64,000 nucleotides of DNA, from NCBI RefSeq assembly GCF_020740795.1, contig NC_067283.1:45745659-45809658 (forward strand). The letters are read 5' to 3'. Position 1 is the stretch's first letter, and each line of letters opens with the position of its first letter. This DNA is from Apus apus (taxonomy: Eukaryota > Chordata > Aves > Apodiformes > Apodidae). The notes beneath the pieces were generated by a model that was not told the origin of the DNA, ran no database searches, and saw nothing but the letters and a program-made list of their open reading frames with translations. Of this stretch, positions 36,701 to 48,900 are shown piece by piece. A program made the position numbers and the translations under genes.

Positions 36701-39700
36701 GAAAGGCTAAACTTCGTCTGTATGACACAACACAGCTCTTAAACAGCAGGACCTAAAGAAGGTCACACAAAACTCAGTACAGCCCAGTGAGTTCTTCACC
36801 CAATTAACTGACCCTGCTGGGGAGCTTGGCAAAGCAGGGCTAGTGAGGTGCACAGTGAGGGTGGGTAGGAAACGATGGGCAGATGTCTAATTTCTGCCAA
36901 GAGGGAGGGCTGGTTGCTGTGCTCCCACACCCAAGCAGGCTTTTTAATATCACACTTTGTTCCTACAAACCTGAGTTAGGATGCAGGACCTACACTCCAC
37001 AGATTCCTGGAAAGCTGAATTCAAATCTAGCTGACAGCTGCTTAGCTTATCACCCTGTAGCCTGCAGAAATCATTATAGTAGCATCGAGAGCTGCTTGAA
37101 CAATCAAAGAGTAAATGCAACATCATCAGAGCATCAGATCCATCTCCTCCAGGGTTTGATGACAACTGGTTCTAACCACAAACTCTTCAGTTAAAACAAG
37201 AAACTTCTTCACATTATCCTGTTGGGCAGAATCTCATTTTTTCGATACGTTCTGTGTAATTTAGAATAGCTTCAACACATGCTCACTTCTTCCTCATTAA
37301 ACTTTTCCAGGAAAGTCTCAGCAGTTTTACATGCAGAAAAAGAACCTTAGCTTCATTTTCCTGGACATCCTGCTGCAATTGCATCTAGAAAATCGCTAAA
37401 AAATCTCATTGAAGTTCACAATTGCCTTTCATCACTGACCTAGTTATTCTTTTATTTTCCTTGTCCACCTGAGATGGCAAATATTTTGCATGAATTGGAC
37501 TGAGTATGAGTGACAACAACAAATCCTGGAATGCAACCCCCCTGCTTGGGAGCTTTATACATCTGTGAAGGAAAGACTGTCAGTGCCAGGCACAATCGGT
37601 GTCTGTATGAATTGAATCATTTCAGTACATGGTAACACAACCTGTTTAAAGGCAGAGCATTATGTAGCTGGCAGCTGCTTCACTTTCCAAATGAAGCTGT
37701 AGACCTTTATGAAGGCATAGGAATGTTAGCCCACATGTGTAACCCAGGGAGAAAATCTCGATATCTTTCCAAATGTACTGTTTCTACCAGAATAGTGCAG
37801 GCACATCACCAATAGCTCCCATATAAAAAGGACCCATTATGTGTCAGCGTGGGAGCCATGGGGAAGTGCTGGTCTCCCCATGGAGTCCTTTATGTGACAT
37901 ACAGGCATATGTGGTATTTCGTAGTGACATCCTATTTTACAAGTTGTTTACCACAGATAACTATTTATATCTTTTGTTATCAGAGCTTGAGCATCTGTAC
38001 CAGAGATATCTGTATCAACTGACAAACAGATACATACAGCATGCAGTACATAACCAGTCCTTAAGCATCAAGGAATGTTCCTGCTGTTAAGCTAGTTTGT
38101 TATGATTTCACTGAGACACAGATAAAGATGATGGAATATGAATTCTCCATGACAAAAAATTGGGTTTCTTCCCAGAGGCTCAGAAATGCTCGAGCCTTGA
38201 GACTCTCTCTGCTGTCTCCTTTGCCTGTCTGTGTGATATATGATGAGCACTCCCTTCCTACGCAAGCAGCTTACTCCTTTCAGGCCACAAAGTCTCCTGT
38301 GGAAAGGCAATACATGCAAAAATATGCTGAACCACCCCTGACCAGCATTTGGGAGCAGATGGATGCAAACCAGCCAGATAACCACCCTGGCTTGCTAGTG
38401 TGTTTTCATGCTCTGTATTTTACATAGCCCAAAGCAGCAGAGAGGGCAGGCAGCCCTGTTGAAGTCTTGCTTCTATTTCTTTCCCTGGGTGAGCTCCCTT
38501 TAAAGTATGAGCAAGAAGAAAACAATAACTTTAAACCAAAGAGAAATGAAACATACTGGGGGCAGCAATTTCTCTCCCATGTTACTGTAACAGCATCACA
38601 TCCTTCACACCCAGTGTCACAGGAAAATTGCAGGCTATCTGTTTACCAAAACAGGCTCAGGGATAAATTCTACTCATCTTCTTTACATGAATAAGTAACC
38701 CTTATTTGGCTGAGCAGTTTGGCCAGGGACAGAGATACCATGCAGTTTGTGACCCACCTCCTCCTTTGCTTAGGGTGCAGCTTTTCACATGCCTTCTTCA
38801 CTTTGCTGCTCCATCCAGCTCTGCTTGTGGAGTCTCAGGCAAAGGACAAGAGATCGTGGGATAAGATCTTGCACATATCACTTCCAATCTGTCTAAAAAC
38901 CAGGGTACAATTCAGAATTGCTTCACTGTTATGATGACAAAACAAACACACCAAAAAGCCCCATGCTTACTACTGAGGGGTAACTCCAGTCAGCCTGAGG
39001 GCTTTTTCTTTTGCAGCATAAAAATTGTTGAACAAGCTGTAAAAAGTGTTGCTCTGCTTACTGTGCAATGTACCTGCCAAGAAGAATGAGAGATATTAAC
39101 AGGAGAATTTTAAATGTTCTGGTGAGAGAAAACGTTATTTCAGCTACTAGGGTGCTTTGTGGGTGTATTTACAGGTAACAAGCCTTGGCTCAAAGCCCAG
39201 CATTCAAGCATTGCTGAATCTCACTCATATTCAAAACCTAATCAGAATCTGTATTCAAGTGCTGTAAGTAGTCCCTATGCTTCCCACAATTCATCTAACC
39301 ACCATGAATAACTTGGAAATAATTAAGCTTTTGATCAAAATTAGATGCTGTGTGATTTCAGTCTATGAAAGACTGATTTGTTGACTCGAAAATATTCCAT
39401 GGATCTTTATTATAGCTGGAACTAACTCCTTCCTCCATCTTTTATAATGGAGGAAAATATATATCACAATAATATGATATGCAGAGATGTATTTCTTATT
39501 CGGCATCATATGTATCCTTCTTAAACACTGTAACAGAGTAACTCCCAAATAGAGCAAGCAGGTGTTTCACAGCTATAGAACATGATAAACTTCAACTTTA
39601 TTTCTAGAACAGCCTTAAGCAAGTGCCTAACTTGAAAGCAATGGCATTTAAGTACATGCAAATAAGTATCTTTTATTGTGGGAAATTCTATTCTATCCTG

Positions 39701-42700
39701 CAGAGAGGGACTTAATCCTGTGTCCAGAGTGTTGCATGGACTAGGGCTGGAGTTAGTAAGACATGGATCACTTTGATTACAAAACTGTCTAAGCACACAC
39801 GTACATTTATCAGATGGGCCCTGACTTTCATGCATCTTGGCATTTATCTTCACTCCTTTCCCTTGCTCCCCCTGAGTCACCTGCTTCCCCCTGAGTCACC
39901 TTCTAGAAGTGACTCACTAGATCTGGTCAGGGGTGCTGGGGCAGACTTATCCTGTGGAATTACTTCAGTAGAATTGCTTTTGTAGAAGAATTCCTTTAAG
40001 AAGTTATCAAAGGAATGGAAATGGGCTCATAAGGCTCTCTTTTTCACAAATACACAGAAGACCATGTGGGGCTGTATGCCTGGCAGGCAGTGAAAATCCC
40101 ATCTCTACATGTTTGTTGAGATAGTCATGAGCATCCAACTCCTTCTCCAGGCAGCTGCCACAAAAAGCAGAGAGGTGTTGTATCCTATGTACCATGATGG
40201 ATGTGCTGTATTACTATAGCTGGATATTCCTCCTAGGATTGAAGGAGAGGTAACAGCAACTTCGGTTCTCTTGAACAGAGACAAGGAACATAGAAAGTTC
40301 TTTGGTTTTTCATTACTATTAACTTGCTCAGATGGTCTTAGTAAATTTCAGTAAAATTTCAGACAGTGCAAAAAAAATAGGCCTGGAATTTGCTAGGGTT
40401 GAAAAATGTGGTATTTCCTGTGCTCTTCCAAGAGATAACGTACTTTACACCATTTTTCTCTCACACTGAGCTGAGCTTCCAGCACAGGGAAGCAGATGCT
40501 GTGCATCATGGCTGTTCTCAACTGCAGCCAAACTGGAGAGCCAGCACACAGCAGTTACCCCAATACTTCAGCTCCCCATAAAGAGGAGCTGCACTCACCC
40601 CTTTCTGGTGCGTGCAGACACCGACAGCCCCATGTTCTGCTCCCTTTAACACATCCTCTTCTCCATCACAGGCTTCTGACAGCTTTTGCTTATGTATTTG
40701 CAAGCTCTGTGGAGCACGGCTGGCTCTCAGTGTTGGCATGGTGCCTGGGGTGAAGCTGGCTGTGCTAGGTGCAGACCTTAGGCATCACCACAGTGCCTAG
40801 GCATAAAGCAGCTGTTCAATCTGGACTTTTTTTAATAACACAGAAGATACTTGGTAATTCAGCTAGAATACCCAGTGGGTGAGTGCCCTCTCACCAGCAC
40901 TTGTACTTGTCTGGTGCTCTTTGGGCAGCTGGCTGAGTGTCACACTGCTGGCTGGGAGCTGCTTTGTTTTTTGCAGCAGAAGCAAATGCTGTCTTATACA
41001 GCAGCTGTGTTTCAAGCATGACAAGCTGCATCTTGATTATTCTCTTGGAGGCTGCATCAGCTCTTCTGCCACCTTCCTCATGGGCATCTGCACTAAACAC
41101 ACACCCTGCTGTTTCAGGATTCGTTGAGCCTGTTTGGCTGTTGGGAGTCAGAGCACCATGGAAAAGACCAGCCTGCAAATTGCTCGAGTGAACATTCATC
41201 AGGACAAGAGCACATTATAGGTGTGTCTCTCCTAGTGTGAAATTATCAGAATATTTTCTCAGCAGATTTTTCCCCAGGCTGACTGTGGGGGCCAGTGCCC
41301 ATGTGCCTGTATGGTTATTACTTTAGAGATTTAATTTTAGGTGAAAAAAGTAGGGAGCTGAAACTTTCAGTGACCACCACTGGTAGGAACAACCCTGGCT
41401 CAGTTTTTGATGTGTTCATTTAGCAATGTTACACACACTGTGAGGATAAGGAAGCTGAAGTAGTAGATTTGTTCCACAAAACCAGAAGGGTTTAGAATTC
41501 ATGTGCTTCTATTTATAGCTTTTCTGTGTTTTCTTGTAACTTGTTCTGTGTAATTAACAGGGGATTTCCAGGCAAAGGATATCATTCCCATAGACAAAAG
41601 AGAGGAATAGCTTTAGCTAACAAGCACATGCATGTTTTGGGTTGTTTTTCTAGGGCTTTTTAAATTCAATTTTTAACTCCTCCCTGGCTTCCATTGCTAA
41701 ATTCACATTTCCAAATGATTAATCCCAGCTCTTCCTCAGAAGTGTATCAATACTGTGGTCAGCAAAGCTCACCACTGAGCAATGATACATGGCCCTTGTG
41801 AAATTGTCCCGCCAAGGCTCTTCAAGAATTGTGGAAGAAGAATGCTGTAAAAACAACAAATAATGTTAATGAGGATTAAACCCTCCAATTTTCTATGCCT
41901 TTTCCAGCTGGACCAGGGCACTCTGCATTAAGCTAATGAGAGGTGAAAGCCAAATTAGCTGGTTTTGATGGACCTTTTTTTGCTTGTGGGCACAGTCTGA
42001 TCGCAGATGCAATTATTTCTCAATCCCTAGGACCTTCAGTCTGTAGAGTTGCATACCACATTAAGTAGATCCAGTAGGGCTGGTCCCCAAATCTGACCCG
42101 GCTAACTCTTGTTCTTTTCTGAGGAAAGGACCAAAGAACAGGGAGGAGGAATGTGAAATGATACACACTGTTCTTTCTTACCTTCAGCCTGAGAGGGAGG
42201 TGAGAACTGCCTGCAGGATGGTAGGTCTGCTTACAGATGCTTTCACATTCGACCCACATTAGAACCAAATCAGAATCATGTTAAGTATAAGCAAAAAGAA
42301 AGGAAAACTAGAAATGTCTTAAGCAGGAAAAAAAAAAATAAAATTAAGATGGGACAAGACTTCTTAGTCTTCAATAAAGAAGACTGACTGAGCGATTTGT
42401 TCATCAGCTGCATCAGGCAAAACAGACACGTGGACAAACTGACAGTATCACAAGAGTATTCACCTTTTACACTGAAGTGAAAGTCAATAGCAATTTCAAG
42501 GGAAATTTTGGCTGAAAGATGTGTGAAAGGGAGGGTCTCTTACTCTTCCTCCTATTCTCCTTCTTTCTTCATTTTAAAACCAAAGTTGAAGCAATTAAAT
42601 TAATAGCAAAGCACTTTTATGCTTAGTGTATCAACTCTTGCCACTAGACTCGCTTTACCTCAGGTCCTCACTCTTTACAGACAGAGGAGGAAAGTCTGGT

Positions 42701-44513
42701 TTTAGCAGGGTACATATGTAACAGCATTCACCTTCACAGCACGCTTTCTTACCTTCTGGATGCTGGAGCATCATCACAGAGAGTGGTGCACTTCCCTTTG
42801 CACTGTACTCTGAGGGTCAGGGTGTTTTGGGGTAGACATGCGGAACAGCTCTTTAACCCTGCTAACCCCCCAGAACTCTGCTATTGCATGGTGGCACTTG
42901 TAGACAAAAGGTGTTGATGGAGGTCGACTCCTTCACTATACCTGATTCTAGGGCAACCAGGATTGCTGCCACTGCCAGGAAGTGTATTAGCTGTGGAATG
43001 GAAAATGCCATCACCCTGTGTTGGTGGGCTTTTTCCTGTGGAGTTATGTGCACAGACAGTCAGTGGCTTTTTATTTGAAGTGGTCATTTCTGTGTGCTTT
43101 CCCACGCCAAATATTTTAAACATCTTAATCCAGCTATCTATGCTGTTTATGCAACAGTAAGTTTCCAAACTCACTAGGAAGTGACCCTCGTAACCAGCCA
43201 CTCCAACACTACAACCTTCTCAGCCCTACTGAGAAGCACTCACTTCCTGTCACACTGAGGAAGTCATAAGGACTGCCTGTCCCTCGGTCCATCATCTCCA
43301 AATCAGAGGGAACTTTAACTTACTGTCTCACAGTGGTGGTATTAGTCTGGCTACCTAATGTTGAAGAGCTTACAAAGGGAATTAGATGCTGACATACTCG
43401 TTTGGAAATGCTGGTGACCAGAGGGGTGACTGAGGAGAACGTAAGAGCAAGCAGACCATGGGTGATTTCTGGTTCTGTGCACCTACATCAGAATTACCAA
43501 TGAAAGAATAGTGCTAAGAACTATAATGAACATAAACTCACATCTATTTTAGGAAGCCTAGCACATTTTTTCCATGTTTTGCTCTGGAAAAAAGAAAAAA
43601 GGAACCGTAAGGTAATACAAAGCTGAATTAAGAATTACCTTCAGTGGGGAAGTACTGAACTTTATGAAGATGTAAAATGTGATAAGACACAACTAACATG
43701 AATTAAAACCTGTGAGATGGCCAAAAGCCTTCCTATTTCTCCAGCAGGGAAAAGTAAGAACCCTAGTCCTTCCTTATTTCCTTATATTGATGAAGCAGCA
43801 TCAGAACTGATTTGAGCCCCTAAGAACTAATACTGTTCCTCCCCATACAGCTGTAAAGCTCCTATTCATTCATTTCTCTGCAGTCATATAAGCAGTTAGT
43901 TAATTTTTTATTAAAAGTGTCCATTTCTAAAGACTGATTTTTAATATTTTTTTTTTCCCCATACACACTTTCTTTGGCTTGCATACTTTTCATTACGATT
44001 AGTAACAAGCCAGATTATGCAGAAGACCACTGAACAACAGACTTATTTATAAAAGAAGTGTAAAGATCCTCCCAGAGAGATGAGTATCCTTGTTGGTAGC
44101 TAAAATCAGCAAGGGCAAAGGGTCTTCCTTCAGTCTCCTCTAAAGCTTGGTCTTGAATCTCTAAAAGGTCTTAAACTTCTGACATAATTTTGACTTTTTT
44201 TCTTCTTTGAACATTAATATTCCTGTGCCTACTTCTGTAATGTTGTGGGCTAGTATAAATGTACTGTTTTTTTTGCAATGATATTGTCAAGGAAACAAAT
44301 GCTCCAAAGCAACAGCATGGAATTACTGGAAGATGAGTTGTCTGATGTTAGTAAGGTATTTACTCACTGGGCAAACATCTATTCCTGACTACGTCACAGT
44401 GGTTTCTGCTCAGTTTTTCATTGCAAATTCCCCAAACATGGAACAAGCAGGATACAAACTGCTGTTCACTGGGACGAACCTACTCCTGTGTGAAATGTGG
44501 CACTTCCAGACAT
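30776..44513. other. Intergenic DNA upstream of CDCP1, possible enhancers
   Basis: No coding exon or CR1 copy was recognised in nearly 14 kb. Two AT-rich, motif-dense stretches (about 32540-32960 and 41780-41960) and a cluster of three AP-1 motifs (39873-39916) are the notable contents. A perfect 9-bp inverted repeat with an 11-bp loop sits at 37856-37883. A GAT repeat lies near 34480. Reading frames are short and resemble no known protein. Confidence 0.5.
39873..39916. promoter_or_regulatory. Cluster of three AP-1 (TRE) consensus sites
   Basis: TGAGTCA occurs at 39873-39879 and 39892-39898 and TGACTCA at 39910-39916, spaced 19 and 18 bp apart start to start. The first two sit inside a short direct duplication (CCCCCTGAGTCACCT). 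Each is a perfect FOS/JUN consensus. The cluster is about 5.4 kb upstream of the CDCP1 start codon. Function is inferred from motif density only. Confidence 0.5.
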
Positions 44514-44900
44514 AGAATAATGGAATCAGAGGATCATGGAATCATGAATCATCAAATGGTTTGGGTTGGAAGAGGCCTTTAAAGGTCATCTAGTCCAACC
44601 CCTCTGCAGTGAGCAGGGACATCTTCAACTACATTAGGCTGCTCAGAGTCCCATCCAACCTGACGTTGAATATTTCCAGGGATGGGGCACCTACCACCTC
44701 TCTGGGCAACCTGTTCCAGTGTTTCACCATCTTCACTGTAAAAAATTCCTGCCTTGTATCTAGTCTGAATCTACCCTCTCTTAGTTTAAAACCATTACCC
44801 TCGCCCTGTTGCAACAGACCCTGCTAAAAAGCCTGTCCCCGTCCGAAGAGCACTTTAAGTACCCTTCAAGTGCTGAGAGGCCGTTACGAGGTCTCCCCAC
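44514..44900 (-). mobile_element. CR1 LINE 3' fragment abutting the CDCP1 promoter
   Basis: The antisense CR1 signature runs from GGTTTGGGTTGGAAGAGGCC near the left edge through GGGCAACCTGTTCCAGTG and CCTTCAAGTGCTGAGAGGCC, and stops at AGGTCTCCCC near 44900. The minus-strand frame retains an ORF2 C-terminal remnant with [20 protein letters not shown]. The 5' truncation point is about 20 bp from the (GACGG)n tract, and about 430 bp from the CDCP1 start codon. Confidence 0.93.
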
Positions 44901-44920
44901 CACCTCTGTAAGCATCGCTA

Positions 44921-44953
44921 GACGGGACGGGACGGGACGGGACGGGACGGGAC
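44921..44953. repeat. (GACGG)6 microsatellite
   Basis: Six perfect GACGG pentamers plus GAC lie between the CR1 copy and the CDCP1 GC-box region, at the left edge of the CpG island. Perfect copies suggest length polymorphism. Confidence 0.95.
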
Positions 44954-45327
44954 ACCTGCTCGGGCGGGCTTCGGCAGGCACCCTGCGCTTCGCCCGGCAT
45001 CGGGGACACGGGGGACACTCAGCAAGAGGACCAGGGGAGTCAATAACGTCGGAAAGGGGCAGGGGAAGCCTTGGCGCCGGCTGGAACAGCAGCAAAAACA
45101 CCCCCGAGCAGAAGCAGAAGCAGTACCACCACCTCCCACCCACGACCCGCCCAGCCGGCTCTCCCCCGGGCCGCCCGGAGCACCTCCCTGCCGCCCGGGA
45201 GGAAGAGGAGGGACTTCACCTGCCCCGCCCCGCCCCGCCCCGCCAGGTGTGCGGCGGAGCAGGAAGCGGCGGTGGCAGCGGAGGGGACCCGCGCCCGCCT
45301 CGGCGCCGTGCGGGCCCATGCGGGGAG

Positions 45328-45406
45328 ATGGCGGCGGGCCGGGCGCTGGCCGCGCTCCTGGCCGCCCTCCTGGCCGCCTCGGCCCCCCAGCTCCTGCAGC
45401 GGCAAG
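45328..45406 (+). CDS. CDCP1: CDCP1 coding exon 1 (signal peptide)
   Basis: The exon encodes MAAGRALAALLAALLAASAP and six further residues before the splice site (26 complete codons), a classical signal peptide with a Leu/Ala-rich core. The ATG has G at -3 and G at +4. No in-frame stop precedes it for over 500 bp, so the start is chosen from the Kozak context, the signal peptide and the position in the CpG island; an ATG ten bases upstream is in another frame and weak. The donor AAG|GTAGGG leaves one base, so the intron is phase 1, matching the next exon. CDCP1 is a heavily glycosylated type I membrane protein with CUB domains, phosphorylated by Src-family kinases; human length is about 836 residues. 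Signal sequence is not conserved with human, as usual for such regions, so identity rests on the later exons. Confidence 0.85.
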
Positions 45407-45686
45407 GTAGGGCCGGGGCCGGGGGGTCGGGCGGTGGCTCTGCCCCGGTGGGGCTGGGCGGGCCGCGGGGAGCCGCCCGGAGCGGCCGAGCCCGGCCTTG
45501 CGGGTGCTCCTGGGCGGGCTGCGCGGTGCCGCCCTGGGCTCCCGCGTTGGGATGGCCGTGGGTTGGGAGCGGGGAGCAGCTGCTGGTTGTAAGCGGTGTC
45601 AGATATAGCTAGAGGGTAACATTGCTGGAAAGGAATTATCCGGACAAGCCCTTAAATTAGCTATTTACTAACTATGAGTTACTAAA

Positions 45687-45700
45687 GGGGGGGGGGGGGG
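45687..45700. repeat. Poly-G run of 14
   Basis: An uninterrupted 14-base G run lies in the first part of CDCP1 intron 1, about 280 bp past the donor site. It could fold as a quadruplex in the transcript or be an assembly length error. Confidence 0.9.
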
Positions 45701-45779
45701 AATCTTGATGTCCTCACTTGCTGGAGTATTGATCGTGCCAGTAACTTCGTGAAGTCCTTTTCCCTGGACACCAGAGGTA

Positions 45780-45985
45780 GCTGGGTCCTGTGTGAGGAGC
45801 CGGAGCTACCAGGGTCGCGCTCCGTGTAAGGCTGTTAATCCCCGGCGTGCCTTGCAGAGGGCGAGGGCTGAGCGGTGCCTGCGCGGGCGCGGAGCGGGGC
45901 GGCAGCTGGGTGGGAGAGCCCTGCGCGCCGGGCGCTCTGCCTCTCCGGGCGCTCCCTGGCGCTTGGTGCAGTCCCGTCAGGAGTT
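45780..45985. promoter_or_regulatory. Second CpG-dense block in CDCP1 intron 1
   Basis: CpG density rises again after about 180 bp of AT-rich sequence, with GCGCGCCGGGCGC-type content near 45920. It may be a downstream extension of the CDCP1 island or an alternative promoter. Sequences resembling a splice acceptor (GTGCCTTGCAG at about 45847-45857) are present, but I cannot support an exon. Confidence 0.45.
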
Positions 45986-48900
45986 TTCTGAAATCCTGTC
46001 TCTGACCCCAAACGAATTCTGGTTAGGAATCCAGACACAGCGTGGGGGATTTTCCTCTGTTTCCAGGTCTGCTTGGTTGCGAAAAAACCCCAAATCTAAA
46101 CTTGTCAGTTTTGTAGTTATTAGTCCTGTTAAAGACCCTTGAAGTATGAGCCCTTCTGTACAGAATAGCTGCTGAGTTATTTGCAGTGACTGGGAATAAC
46201 CTAAAGAATATAATGTGAAATTGGTGCCTTTTTAACATTCCTGTTGCCTTTGACTAGCTGGCTGTGCTCAAGTGTCACTCGTGGTCATTGTTATTATAAA
46301 AAATCCAGCCTTCAGGTTGACTGTGAAGGACAGCACTGAGGCTTAAGTTTCGAGTTGGGTAGTTTTTAAATAAAATATTTGCATTTGAAGTGTTGCCTCT
46401 GAGACAAGGGAGTGAGAGCTGTTTACCTCTCTAAAGCCTCTTCAAAGGAAAAGGAAGAATCCTGTAGTGTGCTTAGTTGTGTGTAGGTTTCAAAGAAAAC
46501 AAACTTTAAAACAGATGGGTCAGTGCTAGAAGGAGAGGTGTTAGACTTCCTGATTATCTTGTATTGTTGAAAGTAGCAAATGAAAAAATCCTCAGTTGCA
46601 TCTTTTTTCATACTTAGAGTATGAAAGAGCTGTATCTCCCTTCATTGGGAGATGCAGCAGCCTATTAATCATAAATTTACACGTTATTCCTCACCCTGTG
46701 GTCAAACCGTGTTATCAAAATCCTTTGTTCCTTTTATTTTTCTCTCCTCATAAATCTTCCCAGTGCCTCACATTAAACTTCATGGACTTGCTTTCGAGAC
46801 ACAGTACAGCCCTTTTTGAGCCAAAGTCTTCGGCTTTTGCTTATTGCCATCGTCTGCTCCAGCTTCTTCCCCTCTCTCATGTTTAAAGCATCCAAATTAA
46901 TTATGCATTTGTGTTGGCATTTAAAAAAAAAAGGAAGTTTATACCTGTTTTATGCAGGGTTAGTTTAGTTGGGAGTAGTAGTGAACAGGGCATGGGCTGT
47001 GTGGTGGCTGTGGGTGCAGGCTGTGCCCCTGGAGAGCCAAGCAGGTCTGCTTGGAGTGTGATTACAGTAGCTCTTGTCAGGAAGGTGGCAAAACCAAAGC
47101 AGATGGGAAGGTGCAGGAAATGGAAGGAAGACAGTGAGTCTGACAAAGAATGTCTGGTCTGTCCTTATTGTGCAAACCTTCCCTACAAACAAGACATCTA
47201 TGTGGTCTGGAGCTTTCTTAGCTTCATCTAGAGGAGCTCGGGAGAGTTCTCACCAGCCAGCAGCCTTGCCCTTGAGCAAACCCTGAAGTTGCTCTGTAAA
47301 GCAAAGTTGGCAAGAGTAAAGTGGCACAAAACACCACTGGTAGACCCAACAGTTGGCTGCCACTGTTGATGGTCCCTCTTCCTACCCCCTTTCTTTCCAA
47401 CTGTGTGCTTCTGCCTGCTTGTCCTTCTGCACCAGCACCACTGCTTCTGTGTGCTGGGTCCTCTGTCATCCCATTGAACTTGCTAACCCAGTGCTTTCCT
47501 TCTCTTTGTGGACCACTAGACCTTCATAAAAAAGGGGCTCAGTCTTGGCTGTGTTAGTAGCATGGGTGGGCAGGCTGAAGGTTGTGATGGTGTGAGCAGT
47601 ACTAGAAATGGGAAAGGCACCTTCCTAGGTTTGTTGGCAAATCTCGTGTACCTGGTGCATCCTTCATCCCAGTGGGAGTTGCTTTTGGTATTGCATAACC
47701 AAAACTGTAGGTGGAATGTTTCTCTGAGTATGTTTGTCCTGAAGACCCGAGATAGACCCAAGATCCAGGTTAAGATTTCTTCCCACAGCCCTATGTAGTT
47801 TGTAGGTTTTAAGGAGTTCCCTTTGCTTTGGTGTTACTGTGTTTTGGCTGCAAGTTGTAGCAATCTCACTTTCAGTTTTGGCTGGGTGTGAGAACCATGC
47901 ACAAGGTAGCCCTCAGGCACACGTGTCTCTTCTCAGGGACTGGTGACACGCTGGTGAGATGGCTACAGATCTTGATGCACCTGTCCCTAAACCTATCTCT
48001 TGTCCTTGATTAAGTCCTTTCTTCCCTTGCCTTCTCCCTCCACGCTTTCCCAGCAACTATAGTATTATAGTGTTGTCCTTACTTTGTTTTAAGAAACTTT
48101 GATCCTGTAGGAACACACAGATCAAGCATGGCTGGTCACATTGTCTTCAGAGGAGCTTATGGTTTTTCTTCAGATGCAACTTCATGCCTAACACAAGTTA
48201 TCAAATGCAACATTGGTTAACTTATAGGTGGAAAACTGCATAAAGTAGGAGCTGCGCTTAGATGTGGGAGTGTGAATGGAATATTGCATACCTGACCTTT
48301 GAAAATGTGCTTTCCAACTAAAAAGATGTTTCTCTGGAACACTAATAATGAAGTTAACCAGGCTTTTATCGTATCTAAGAAACATAAACACATATTTCAG
48401 ATTTAAATATCCTTGTGTTACAAAATCTGCTTATGTATTCTGGGCCTTTTCTTTAAAATGTCATTGTTATAAGTGAATTTGCAGATAATGCTGTGTTGTT
48501 TCTTGCTCTGCCCTCCAGTTACCTTTTTCTTGGCAACTGACTAATTTGAGTCACGTGTCAGTCTTAACATATAAAGCTGTTTCTTTTAATAAAATAAAAT
48601 AAAAAAACAACAAACCCAAGCTGTTAGCAGGGTCTTTCTAGTGTTCTGACAGCATATAAACAAGAGTCCTGTTTGTGTTCCTCTGAAAGTCAGTAGAAGC
48701 TGGATTATTTCCATTCTGAATCACTGTTTGCTCACTCGATCAAGACCTCTCCTTTTAAGACCAGAACTAATGTGCATGAGTGTTTGGTTGTACCTTTGTT
48801 TGTTTGTTTGCCTCATGCCATTATCAGTCTGGAATGCTTAGTTTTTAAGCTCTGGAAAATAAAATGTGTATATTAAATTACTTGTTCATTGAGTGTTTCC

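Larger units (their letters stand above)
44915..45600 (+). promoter_or_regulatory. CDCP1: CpG island promoter of CDCP1
   Basis: GC content and CpG density rise sharply right after the CR1 copy and fall near 45600. GC boxes are concentrated in four tandem CCCCG-type pentamers at 45223-45244, about 85-105 bp before the start codon. CACCTG E2-boxes lie at 44953-44958 and 45217-45222, and the inverted form CAGGTG at 45244-45249. There is no TATA box. Exon 1 and its signal-peptide codons lie inside the island. The transcription start site is not defined by sequence. Confidence 0.85.

Noticed and set aside
37856..37883. A 9-bp inverted repeat with an 11-bp loop as a hairpin RNA or terminator
   Set aside because: Hairpins this small occur often by chance in 64 kb, and no transcript or microRNA-like extended stem surrounds it.
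45318..45320. Alternative start codon for CDCP1 ten bases upstream
   Set aside because: It has C at -3 and C at +4, lies in another frame and does not yield a signal peptide joined to the conserved exons.
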